A stretch of DNA of 64,000 nt. Source: an uncultured Pseudoalteromonas sp. Lineage in GTDB: Bacteria; Pseudomonadota; Gammaproteobacteria; Enterobacterales; Alteromonadaceae. Under the pieces are notes generated by a model that did no database searches, was not told the origin of the DNA, and saw only the letters and a program-made list of their open reading frames with translations. How positions within the stretch are numbered: position 1 is the first letter of the stretch; the number at the start of each line of letters is the position of its first letter. The position numbers and the translations under genes were made by a program. The stretch covers positions 1 through 64,000 of the forward strand of contig CANLRB010000015.1 in NCBI GenBank assembly GCA_947493455.1. The letters are read 5' to 3'. Of the stretch, positions 44,762 through 53,053 are shown one piece after another.

Positions 44762-46579
44762 ATGATCAATCTGCGTAAATCATTATTAAGCACTGCAATC
44801 GTTGCGGCGACTCTCGGTCTATCAGCATGTGGTGGTAGCAGCGGCGGCAGTAAAGAGCCTACAACGCCTGTTAATACAGCGCCAACTGACATTTCACTTT
44901 CAGCATCTGCAATTGTAGAAGATACGTTAGGTGCAGTTGTTGGTGATTTATCGGCAACTGATGATACAACGTCAGGATTTACCTTTACCGTATCTGATAA
45001 TCGTTTTGAAATTTCTGGTTCAACACTTAAATTAGTTGATGCAAAAGCGATGAACTTTGAACAAACACCAAATGTGGATGTAGAAGTAACCGTGACAGAT
45101 GCTGGTGGTTTAACATTTACTAAAACGTTAACTATTGCAACAACCGACGTAGATGCTGAAAATGGCGTTAACGTATATGAGTTTGATTCAAACTTAGGTG
45201 ATGGTTCGTCAGTTGTCTACACGGGTCAAACTGCGCGTCATGCATTGTCAGCTGAAATTAAGAGCTACATGGGGAAGCTATCAGTTGAATATATTAACAC
45301 CAACAATATTACAGCAGCGGAGGTTGACGCAAAATTAAAATCGCTTTGGGGTTTTGAAAAAGGCGATTATGAAGCGATTGCTGATCAGCCTATTACGCAT
45401 TTAGGCAATGACTTATCTATGTATAAGCAAACGACTTTTGCACAAATTTCAAGCTCAGACAAAGAGTTAGGTGGTAAAATTGCTGGTGAAGATGGAACAA
45501 ACATGTACCAAGAGTGGCTAGTACCAGGCACGTTCAAAGGCTGGACTGACTTTGGCGGCAAGGCACAAACACCAGAAGGTTTAATCGAGTATTTCTTTGC
45601 TCGTTTAGTTGCTCAAGTTGAGATGATTAACAATGGTACTGAGCTACGCGATAACAATGATGCGTTAATCACTAAAGCATATATTACTCCTGAAGGGCAT
45701 GACTTAGTTCAATTAGTTCAAAAGCACACTCTTGGTGCGGTTATGTTTTCACAAGGTACTGATGATTACCTTGATCAAGGTTTAGCAACAGACAACAAAG
45801 AATCGTATAAGGGTAAAAACTACACTAAGCTTGAGCACCAATTCGACGAAGGTTTTGGCTACTTCGGAGCAAGCCGTGATTACTTAGAGTACTCAGACAA
45901 AGAAATCGCGAAAAAAGTAGCGTCGGAAGCTGATGGTCGTGCCGATTATAATGGTAAGCACGACACTAATGGCGACAACATGTATGACCTCGCAGCCGAA
46001 TTTATTTGGGGTAACTCGTCAAATGCAGCAAAGCGTGACTTAGGTGCGTCAAGTATTCCGACTGATATGACAGCGGAAACAATGACCAACTTCATCGCAG
46101 CACGTAAAATGATTCATGACAATCATGGTAGCGATATTTCAGAACTAAGTGCTGACTTGCAAGCTAAGTTCAACCAGCACGTATTTGACGCAGCACTTGC
46201 GTGGGAAAAAGCGATTGCAGCAACCGTTGTTCACTACATCAATGATGTATTAGATAACGATGATGGCGATATTGATGACATTATCGCGGGCAACTATGAT
46301 TCGGCTCAGTTTGAAGCGTATGCAAAACACTGGGGCGAAATGAAAGGTTTTGCGCTTAACTTCCAGTTTAGTCCGTATTCACCATTTGCGGATTCAGAAT
46401 TAAACCCGAAAAAAGACACAGTAGGCGCGGCAAAATTTGTTGAACTTCATGAGCTAATGAAAGATAAGCCTGTGATTGCAACCGACGGTGCCGATGCGTA
46501 TAAAGCCGACTTAGTTAAAGCACGTGATTTATTAACATCAGCGTATAACTTTAATGCGGATAACGCAATTGGTTGGTAA
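44762..46579 (+). CDS. DUF4856 lipoprotein with cadherin-like domain
   Basis: This 605-residue lipoprotein has the lipobox LSAC (Cys23) followed by a Gly/Ser linker. Residues about 38-135 form a cadherin-like beta-sandwich (NTAPTDISLSASAIVEDTLG start). The rest (about 140-605), beginning VYEFDSNLGDGSSVVYTGQTARHALSAEI, matches DUF4856, a helical domain found beside imelysin-like genes. It is the first gene after the Fur box, with AAGGA before the ATG. A surface or periplasmic iron-linked binding function is likely, but none is established. Confidence 0.75.
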   Translation: MINLRKSLLSTAIVAATLGLSACGGSSGGSKEPTTPVNTAPTDISLSASAIVEDTLGAVVGDLSATDDTTSGFTFTVSDNRFEISGSTLKLVDAKAMNFEQTPNVDVEVTVTDAGGLTFTKTLTIATTDVDAENGVNVYEFDSNLGDGSSVVYTGQTARHALSAEIKSYMGKLSVEYINTNNITAAEVDAKLKSLWGFEKGDYEAIADQPITHLGNDLSMYKQTTFAQISSSDKELGGKIAGEDGTNMYQEWLVPGTFKGWTDFGGKAQTPEGLIEYFFARLVAQVEMINNGTELRDNNDALITKAYITPEGHDLVQLVQKHTLGAVMFSQGTDDYLDQGLATDNKESYKGKNYTKLEHQFDEGFGYFGASRDYLEYSDKEIAKKVASEADGRADYNGKHDTNGDNMYDLAAEFIWGNSSNAAKRDLGASSIPTDMTAETMTNFIAARKMIHDNHGSDISELSADLQAKFNQHVFDAALAWEKAIAATVVHYINDVLDNDDGDIDDIIAGNYDSAQFEAYAKHWGEMKGFALNFQFSPYSPFADSELNPKKDTVGAAKFVELHELMKDKPVIATDGADAYKADLVKARDLLTSAYNFNADNAIGW

Positions 46580-46601
46580 TTCAATCGTAAACAGTTAAAT
46601 T

Positions 46602-46634
46602 AAAAAGGTTAGTGCACTGCGCTAACCTTTTTGT
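46602..46634 (+). terminator. Hairpin with T-run between the DUF4856 and imelysin genes
   Basis: AAAAAGGTTAG and CTAACCTTTTT form an 11-bp stem. It lies 20 bp after the first gene and would act as a partial terminator, lowering expression of the downstream genes relative to the lipoprotein, or would protect the first message's 3' end. Confidence 0.75.
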
Positions 46635-46665
46635 CGTTATAAAGATAACTAATTTAGGAAAAAAT

Positions 46666-47931
46666 ATGTCAATTATTAAAGGGTTAAAGCCGATTGCGCT
46701 AGCATGTTCGCTCGCTCTACTGGCAACGGCTTGTTCTGAGAATACCAGCAGTAACAGTGGCCCTAATTTTGGTGACAAAGACCCAGGCAATGGCGGTGGC
46801 ACAGCGTTTGATGAAAAAGCGTTGTTAGCCAATTTAGTCGATAACGTAATGACCCCGACATTTGAGCTCTTTGCTGACAAAGCGGGACAAGATTTAGCCC
46901 CCGCCATCGCTAATTATTGCCAACTTGAAAAGAGTAACGATGCTGACCGTGATAGCTCGTTGGCAAATGCGCAGGCAAAGTGGGTTGATGCGATGCATGT
47001 ATGGCAACACAGTGAACTTATGCAAGTTGGCCCGTTATTGAGTAATGACGGTCAGTTGCGCAATGTGATTTATTCATGGCCAGCTAAAAGCTTATGTGGT
47101 GTGGACCAAGATGTGGTGTATTTTCAAGATGGCGTGATTAATTTAAACCCGAATGCGCCTTATGACATAAAAGCCCGTACAGCGACACGTCGTGGTCTTG
47201 TTGCGTTAGAGCACTTGCTATTTAACCCGAATTTGGATCATAACTGCAGCATTGCTAACGATGCCCTGCAAACATGGAACGAACGCCCAGATCATGACCG
47301 AAAAGTCGCGCGTTGTGAATATGCGGTTGCGGTTGCCAACGACTTATTCGACAACGCAAATGCATTACTTGCACAGTGGAATGGCGATACGGGTTTTGCT
47401 AATGAGATTAAAAATGCTGGTGAACCGGGCAACCAATTCGAGTCGACCCACAAAGCCGTAAATGCGATTTCTGACGCACTGTTCTACCTCGATAAAGAGT
47501 TAAAAGACAGCAAACTGGCAACGCCACTCGGTTACTTTTCAAATTCGTGTGGCTTAGAGGCTTGTCCAGAAGATGTGGAATCTGCGTTGTCGTCAAATTC
47601 ACTGGCTAATATTCGTGCCAATATCGAAGCGTTTGAAATGCTGTTCACTGGTCGCGGTGTTGATCAAGCTGAATCAGGGATTGGTTTTGATGACTATTTA
47701 TCGGAAGAAGAGGCGAGCGAAACTGCGCAATTAATGACTCAGGGATTGGTTGAGGCCAAGCAAAGTGTCGCGGCAATTACTGGAACACTGCAGAGCGCAT
47801 TGGTTGAAAATAAAGCCAGTGTTGAACAATCGCATACGAAAGTGAAAGAAGTGACTGATCAACTTAAAACAGACTTTATTAACAAGCTTGCACTAGAGCT
47901 TCCAAAATCATCTGCCGGTGACAACGACTAA
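46666..47931 (+). CDS. Imelysin-like (M75 family) lipoprotein
   Basis: This 421-residue protein from ATG 46666 has the lipobox LLATAC (Cys18). The helical imelysin-like domain has WVDAMHVWQHSELMQVGPL, the YSWPAKSLCGVDQDV tract and RRGLVALEHLLFNP. The imelysin motif GxHxxE is altered: G177-L-V179-A-L-E182 keeps Gly and Glu but has Val for His, with His183 immediately after. The family binds iron or haem-linked ligands in iron-uptake systems. The TonB-dependent receptor follows 9 bp later. Confidence 0.85.
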   Translation: MSIIKGLKPIALACSLALLATACSENTSSNSGPNFGDKDPGNGGGTAFDEKALLANLVDNVMTPTFELFADKAGQDLAPAIANYCQLEKSNDADRDSSLANAQAKWVDAMHVWQHSELMQVGPLLSNDGQLRNVIYSWPAKSLCGVDQDVVYFQDGVINLNPNAPYDIKARTATRRGLVALEHLLFNPNLDHNCSIANDALQTWNERPDHDRKVARCEYAVAVANDLFDNANALLAQWNGDTGFANEIKNAGEPGNQFESTHKAVNAISDALFYLDKELKDSKLATPLGYFSNSCGLEACPEDVESALSSNSLANIRANIEAFEMLFTGRGVDQAESGIGFDDYLSEEEASETAQLMTQGLVEAKQSVAAITGTLQSALVENKASVEQSHTKVKEVTDQLKTDFINKLALELPKSSAGDND

Positions 47932-47940
47932 GGGTTAATT

Positions 47941-50184
47941 ATGAAAAAAACACTACTTGCGCTCACCATTGCAACAGCGGTTTCGCCATCCGCATTTGCA
48001 GCAGATAAAGAAAAACCAAAAGATGCGGATATTGAGCATATTCAAATCATCGGTCATAGCGATAAATTGAGAACAGAATCGGGCTCGGCAACACTTATTT
48101 CTGAAGTTGAATTAGAAGCGTATGAATACGACGATATTCATCGAATTTTAAGTAATGTACCCGGTGTCAACATTCGTGAAGAAGATGGCTATGGGTTGCG
48201 TCCAAATATTGGTTTTCGTGGTGTGACACCCGAGCGCAGTAAAAAAATCACTATCATGGAAGATGGCGTTTTAATTGGCCCTGCACCTTATTCGGCGCCA
48301 GCGGCGTATTACTTTCCGCTGACAACACGCATGACCGCAGTAGAAGTGTTTAAAGGTCCTGCCGCGATTAAACATGGTCCGCAAACAGTCGCAGGTGCGC
48401 TTAACTTAGTAACCCGTCAAGTGCCAAGTGAGACGATTTATGGCGTTGATTTGGCAACTGGCAGCGATGCCTATTTTAAAGGTCATGGTTACTACGGCAC
48501 GCGTAAAGATGATGTGGGTGTATTATTTGAAGCTGTGCGCTTGCAAGCCGATGGCTTTAAAGAGCTTGATAATGGCGGCGATACCGGGTTTGTTAAAAAT
48601 GACTTTTTAGCAAAAGTAAATTATGAGTTTGCAAGCCATGGTCTAGCGCAAAAAGTTGAGCTAAAGGTAAGTTATGCAGATGAAAACTCAGATGAAACTT
48701 ATTTAGGCTTAACTGACGATGATTTTGCGGCCAATCCGTACCGCCGCTATGCGGCAACGGAGCCTGCCAATATGGACACGGCACACAATCAAGTGATGTT
48801 CACCCATACTGCACGTGGAGACCAATTCAGTACGACAACGCGAGTCTATCGTAATAACTATGAACGCGCTTGGCGTAAGCTTAATAGTCTGACTAACACC
48901 ACTGCTAGTCTTTCCGAGATATTGGCAGAACCACAGCAATATGAACGTGAATATAATGTGATAACAGGTGCGCAAGATTCTGTGGTAGGCGGCGAAACGT
49001 CGACGTTTTTAGTGATGGGCACAAATGACCGTGAGTATTACTCACAGGGTATTCAATTTGACAGCACATATCAATTTGAGCTCGCAGGGCTCTCACACAA
49101 AGCCTCGTTTGGTGTGCGCTACCATCAAGATGAAATTGAGCGCAAGCATTTTGAAGAAAACTACAAAATGGAAGACGGCAGCGCGGTTTATATTGATGGC
49201 ACTAAATACTTCACGACAACCGACATAGAGCAAACAGATGCGTTATCTGTGTACCTTGAAGACACTATTACCATTGATGCGCTCACGCTGTCTGCAGGTT
49301 TACGTGGCGAGCGCATGGAAATGCACTATGAAAACCTTAAAGACGCGGACGAATGGCAGGATAAAACAACGACTATTTGGCTGCCGGGTCTGAGTGGTTT
49401 TTATAAGTTAAGTGATGACGCAGGTCTACTATTTGGCGTATATCAAGGTTTTACGCCAACAAGCCCAAAACAAGACGCCGACATTAAAGTTGAAAAAAGT
49501 ATTAACTACGAATTTGGTGGCCGCTATAACGATGGTGCCACTCAGTTTGAAATAATTAGCTTTTTTAATGATTATAGCAATTTGAAAGAAAGCTGTAGTC
49601 AATCAAACTGTGGCGTTTTGTCGGACTTAGACCAAGAGTTTAATGGTGGTGATGTCGATGTGTATGGTCTTGAATCACGCATAGCGCAACGTTTACCGAT
49701 TAGTACTCAATATGATATGCCAGTGAGTGTGACGTACACTTATACTAAAAGTGAATTCAAAGACGAAATCTTCTCCGAATTCGTGCAATGGGGTCACGTC
49801 AAACCAGGTGATGAACTGCCATACTTAGCGGATCATCAAGCAACCTTTAATATTGGCCTCGACGCCAGTGAGTGGCAGCTAAACTTGGCCGTTAAATACG
49901 TCGGTGAAATGAAAGAAGCCGCGGGCACTAGTTGGGATATATCAGATTTACCGGACGGTGTAACGGCATCCTCAAATGGGATAAATGTACCACTTGAAGG
50001 TAAAACCACTGATTCATCAGTTGTCGTCGACTTTTCAGCGAATTATAACTTAGGTGATTACGGAACTGTGTATGGCAAAATTGACAATCTGTTAGATGAA
50101 GAAACCATTGTCAGCCGTCGCCCTTACGGCGCTCGCCCAGGTAAACCACGTCAGTTTGTCGTTGGCTATAAATACAGTTTTTAA
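47941..50184 (+). CDS. TonB-dependent outer membrane receptor (FecA-like)
   Basis: This 747-residue protein has a signal peptide (about 1-20, AFA), a TonB-box-like segment (DIEHIQIIG), a plug domain (about 45-160, with NVPGVNIREEDGYGLRPNIGFRG and VEVFKGPAAIKHGPQTVAGALN) and a beta-barrel ending in KYSF. The plug tracts resemble FecA-like receptors for iron complexes. It is in the Fur-controlled cluster with the DUF4856 and imelysin lipoproteins, so it probably imports an iron chelate; no exporter or biosynthesis genes are adjacent. Confidence 0.92.
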   Translation: MKKTLLALTIATAVSPSAFAADKEKPKDADIEHIQIIGHSDKLRTESGSATLISEVELEAYEYDDIHRILSNVPGVNIREEDGYGLRPNIGFRGVTPERSKKITIMEDGVLIGPAPYSAPAAYYFPLTTRMTAVEVFKGPAAIKHGPQTVAGALNLVTRQVPSETIYGVDLATGSDAYFKGHGYYGTRKDDVGVLFEAVRLQADGFKELDNGGDTGFVKNDFLAKVNYEFASHGLAQKVELKVSYADENSDETYLGLTDDDFAANPYRRYAATEPANMDTAHNQVMFTHTARGDQFSTTTRVYRNNYERAWRKLNSLTNTTASLSEILAEPQQYEREYNVITGAQDSVVGGETSTFLVMGTNDREYYSQGIQFDSTYQFELAGLSHKASFGVRYHQDEIERKHFEENYKMEDGSAVYIDGTKYFTTTDIEQTDALSVYLEDTITIDALTLSAGLRGERMEMHYENLKDADEWQDKTTTIWLPGLSGFYKLSDDAGLLFGVYQGFTPTSPKQDADIKVEKSINYEFGGRYNDGATQFEIISFFNDYSNLKESCSQSNCGVLSDLDQEFNGGDVDVYGLESRIAQRLPISTQYDMPVSVTYTYTKSEFKDEIFSEFVQWGHVKPGDELPYLADHQATFNIGLDASEWQLNLAVKYVGEMKEAAGTSWDISDLPDGVTASSNGINVPLEGKTTDSSVVVDFSANYNLGDYGTVYGKIDNLLDEETIVSRRPYGARPGKPRQFVVGYKYSF

Positions 50185-50255
50185 CGGTATGACATGCGCG
50201 TATGCCGATTCAAATAAGTGATGATTACCACATCACTATTTGAGTTAAATTAAAT

Positions 50256-50277
50256 AAGGAGCTTCGCTCCTTTTTTG
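50256..50277 (+). terminator. Intrinsic terminator after the TonB receptor
   Basis: AAGGAGC and GCTCCTT pair around a TTC loop, followed by TTTTT. Confidence 0.9.
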
Positions 50278-50316
50278 TTAGAATTTTGACTATGATTTTG
50301 TGTTGCAGGTGTCACA

Positions 50317-51300
50317 TTGTTAGCGATTATTTCTGAAAACCTCAGTGAACTGCCGACGTACTTTATTGATGCTAATAAACGTATTTTTGGCATTTATTTA
50401 CTGAGTGCCGTGGTGATGGCAAGTATTATATATTTGCGTGTGCATTCACAAAAAAGTATCGCAGGCTTTTTTCGTTTTCTTTTTCCTAAATCTGTTTGGA
50501 TGGCAAAGAGTGCTCGGCAAGATTACATCTTGTTAGTCACCAATAAACTGATAAAAGCGCTTTTGCTTGCACCCGTTATCATTACCATGGTACCGATTGC
50601 ATTATCAATTTCTGGTGTGATGGAATCGATTTTTGGTGAGCGAACTCCGCTTGATTGGCCTGTTGAGTTGATTATTTTTATTTTTACCTTAGCGCTTTTT
50701 TTAGTTGATGACTTTACGCGTTTTGGGCTTCATTATTTATTGCATAAAGTCCCATTTTTATGGGAGTTTCACAAGGCTCATCATTCGGCAAAGGTACTCA
50801 CGCCTTTTACTATCTATCGCTCTCATCCCGTTGAAAGTTACCTTTACGCGTGTCGTATGGCGCTAGTGCAGGGGATTTGCGTCGGGTTTGGTTATTATTT
50901 CTTTGGCGACAAAATTAGCATGTTTGATATTTTGGGCGCCAATGCATTTGTATTTCTCTTTAACTTTTTTGGTTCGAATTTACGCCACTCACACATTTGG
51001 TTTAGTTGGGGCGATAAGCTAGAAGGTATATTTATCAGCCCTGCACAACATCAAATTCATCACAGTGATAATCCACGTCACTTTGATACCAACCTAGGCT
51101 CGGCATTGGCGATATGGGATAGATTAACAGGCACCCTGATAAAAGCATCTCAAGTGGGTAAAATTTCAATCGGTGTTGGGCAATATGACTGCGGTCATGA
51201 TTCAATTTTGGCGATTTATTTAAAGCCCCTTCGAGAGGCCGTAAAGCAACTTAAGAAAGGTGTCGGGTATGTGCGTAAAAAGATAAGCAATCAAACCTGA
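50317..51300 (+). CDS. Fatty acid hydroxylase/sterol desaturase family membrane protein
   Basis: This 327-residue protein has about four membrane helices and the family's histidine boxes: HYLLHKVPFLWEFHKAHHS, then HSHIWF and AQHQIHHSDN. These bind a di-iron centre for hydroxylation or desaturation of a lipid. It begins at TTG 50317 with AGGTG upstream; the upstream ATG is out of frame. It is separated from the receptor by a terminator. Its last codons overlap a terminator for the convergent pepD. Confidence 0.85.
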   Translation: MLAIISENLSELPTYFIDANKRIFGIYLLSAVVMASIIYLRVHSQKSIAGFFRFLFPKSVWMAKSARQDYILLVTNKLIKALLLAPVIITMVPIALSISGVMESIFGERTPLDWPVELIIFIFTLALFLVDDFTRFGLHYLLHKVPFLWEFHKAHHSAKVLTPFTIYRSHPVESYLYACRMALVQGICVGFGYYFFGDKISMFDILGANAFVFLFNFFGSNLRHSHIWFSWGDKLEGIFISPAQHQIHHSDNPRHFDTNLGSALAIWDRLTGTLIKASQVGKISIGVGQYDCGHDSILAIYLKPLREAVKQLKKGVGYVRKKISNQT

Positions 51301-51309
51301 TTGCTTATC
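51277..51309 (-). terminator. pepD terminator embedded in the hydroxylase gene end
   Basis: A perfect 12-bp inverted repeat, GATAAGCAATCA / TGATTGCTTATC with a 4-nt loop (51282-51309), is preceded on the plus strand by AAAAA, giving a T-run in the minus direction. It lies 21 bp after the pepD stop and spans the final codons and stop of the plus-strand gene. Confidence 0.85.
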
Positions 51310-51329
51310 ATGAGAGGACGTTTAGGTTT

Positions 51330-52790
51330 TTAACCTTTGGCCGGGATGTTTTTAAGTACTTCGACCAGTAATTGATAAAACGGGGCTACCGTGTCAATTT
51401 TAACTTTCTCATCTGGCGAGTGTGGAAAGCGAATTGTTGGACCAAACGATACCATGTCCCAGTGTGGATACGCACTTTTAAACAGGCCGCACTCCAGTCC
51501 CGCATGGATCACCATGATTTTTGGTAACGAACCAAATAAACCTTGATATGTTTCGCGCAGAATATGGGTGATTTGTGAATCATTTTTTGGCTCCCAGCCA
51601 GGGTATGCGCCGGTGCAGTTTATGGTTGCATTGACCATTTTGAAGTTTGAGGTGATCATATTTTGGGTATTGGTGCGCGCAGAATCAATGAGTGAACGTA
51701 CCAAACATTGAATATGAATACTTGTTCCTTGTGTTTTTATAACACCTAAATTGGTTGATGTTTCAACCACACCGTCAATTTCATCGCTCATTCGGATCAC
51801 GCCATTAACACAGGCATTGACGGAGTTTATTAAGTACGCTTTGCTCGCTGCGCTAAGCGCGTTTTTCGGCTTATCACATGCTGTCAGTGTTAACTTGATA
51901 TTTGTTTCAATGCGACCGAGTTCGCTTAAATACAACGACTGCAATTGCGCGAGTTTATTTTGCAGTGTTTCTTTGTCTGCTTCATTAATTAGAATGATGC
52001 AGCTAGCTTCACGCGGAATGGCATTTCGAAGCGTGCCACCGTTAAACTCGGCGACACTGTAGTCGAATTCATTGTTTAGAATATCGAGTGTGCGCATGAG
52101 TAATTTGTTGGCATTACTGCGCCCGGTATGAATGTCAACGCCCGAATGGCCGCCTTTTAAACCGTTTAACGTAACCAGGTAGGCGTGTGAATCAGCTGAG
52201 ACATCTTGTGTTTCAATAGGCAAGGTGATGTTAACATCAATGCCGCCCGCACAGCCCATATACACTTCGCCTTCATCTTCTGAATCGGTATTGAGCAGAA
52301 TTTCGCCGTCAAGGTAGCCTGGCTCGAGACCAAAAGCGCCAGTCATACCCGCTTCTTCGTCAATAGTAACCAAGACTTCAAGAGGGCCGTGCGCAACGTC
52401 AGGACTCTCGAGCACCGCCAAACAGGCTGAGAGGCCAATGCCGTTGTCGGCACCGAGCGTAGTTCCATTTGCGGTTACCCAATCGCCATCAACATAGGCT
52501 TCGATAGGATCTGTCACAAAATCGTGCTGCTTATCGTTGTTTTTTTGCGGAACCATATCCATATGGGCTTGTAAAATAACGCCTTTTCGATTTTCCATTC
52601 CGGGTGTCGCGGGCTTTTTAATTATTAGGTTGCCAACTTGGTCCTCTACGACCGACAAACCTAAATCTTTTGCCCATTGTTGGATCCATGCAGATATTTT
52701 TTGTTCATGTTTACTTGGGTGAGGGATTGAGCATATTTTCTCAAAAATAGACCACAAATTTTGTGGGGCTAACCGGTTCAGTTGCGTCAT
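51330..52790 (-). CDS. pepD: Aminoacyl-histidine dipeptidase PepD
   Basis: This 486-residue M20C peptidase matches E. coli PepD (485). Zinc-ligand tracts include LQAHMDMVPQ, GADNGIG, DEEAGMTGA and NTDSEDEGEVYMGCAGG. It hydrolyses cytoplasmic Xaa-His dipeptides such as carnosine. It is a single gene with an upstream gap of 31 bp to the DUF3820 gene on the same strand. Confidence 0.95.
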   Translation of the reverse strand: MTQLNRLAPQNLWSIFEKICSIPHPSKHEQKISAWIQQWAKDLGLSVVEDQVGNLIIKKPATPGMENRKGVILQAHMDMVPQKNNDKQHDFVTDPIEAYVDGDWVTANGTTLGADNGIGLSACLAVLESPDVAHGPLEVLVTIDEEAGMTGAFGLEPGYLDGEILLNTDSEDEGEVYMGCAGGIDVNITLPIETQDVSADSHAYLVTLNGLKGGHSGVDIHTGRSNANKLLMRTLDILNNEFDYSVAEFNGGTLRNAIPREASCIILINEADKETLQNKLAQLQSLYLSELGRIETNIKLTLTACDKPKNALSAASKAYLINSVNACVNGVIRMSDEIDGVVETSTNLGVIKTQGTSIHIQCLVRSLIDSARTNTQNMITSNFKMVNATINCTGAYPGWEPKNDSQITHILRETYQGLFGSLPKIMVIHAGLECGLFKSAYPHWDMVSFGPTIRFPHSPDEKVKIDTVAPFYQLLVEVLKNIPAKG

Positions 52791-52821
52791 GTGTGATTCC
52801 TTATAGGTTAGACATCTGGCG

Positions 52822-53052
52822 CTAGCCTCGATTGTCAGTGTTCTCTTTAAGTAATGGCATTAACATGGTTTCGAGGCCATTTCGTTTGACTTCATACATT
52901 AATGCAAGTTGCTCGCCGAGTTGCCCAGCGGGAAACCCTTGTTGGTGGAACCATACTAAGTAGGGCTCTGGCAACAGCAATAGTGGGCGGCCTGCATATT
53001 TACCAAATGGCATTTGGGTGTTAATTGCTTTAAGCAGTATTGCTTGGTCCAT
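52822..53052 (-). CDS. DUF3820 family protein
   Basis: This 76-residue protein contains MPFGKYAGRPLLLLPEPYLVWFHQQGFPAGQLGE, the signature of DUF3820 proteins, small helical proteins of unknown function in gammaproteobacteria. It begins 1 bp after the antiporter gene's stop and is co-transcribed with it. Confidence 0.88.
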   Translation of the reverse strand: MDQAILLKAINTQMPFGKYAGRPLLLLPEPYLVWFHQQGFPAGQLGEQLALMYEVKRNGLETMLMPLLKENTDNRG

Positions 53053-53053
53053 A

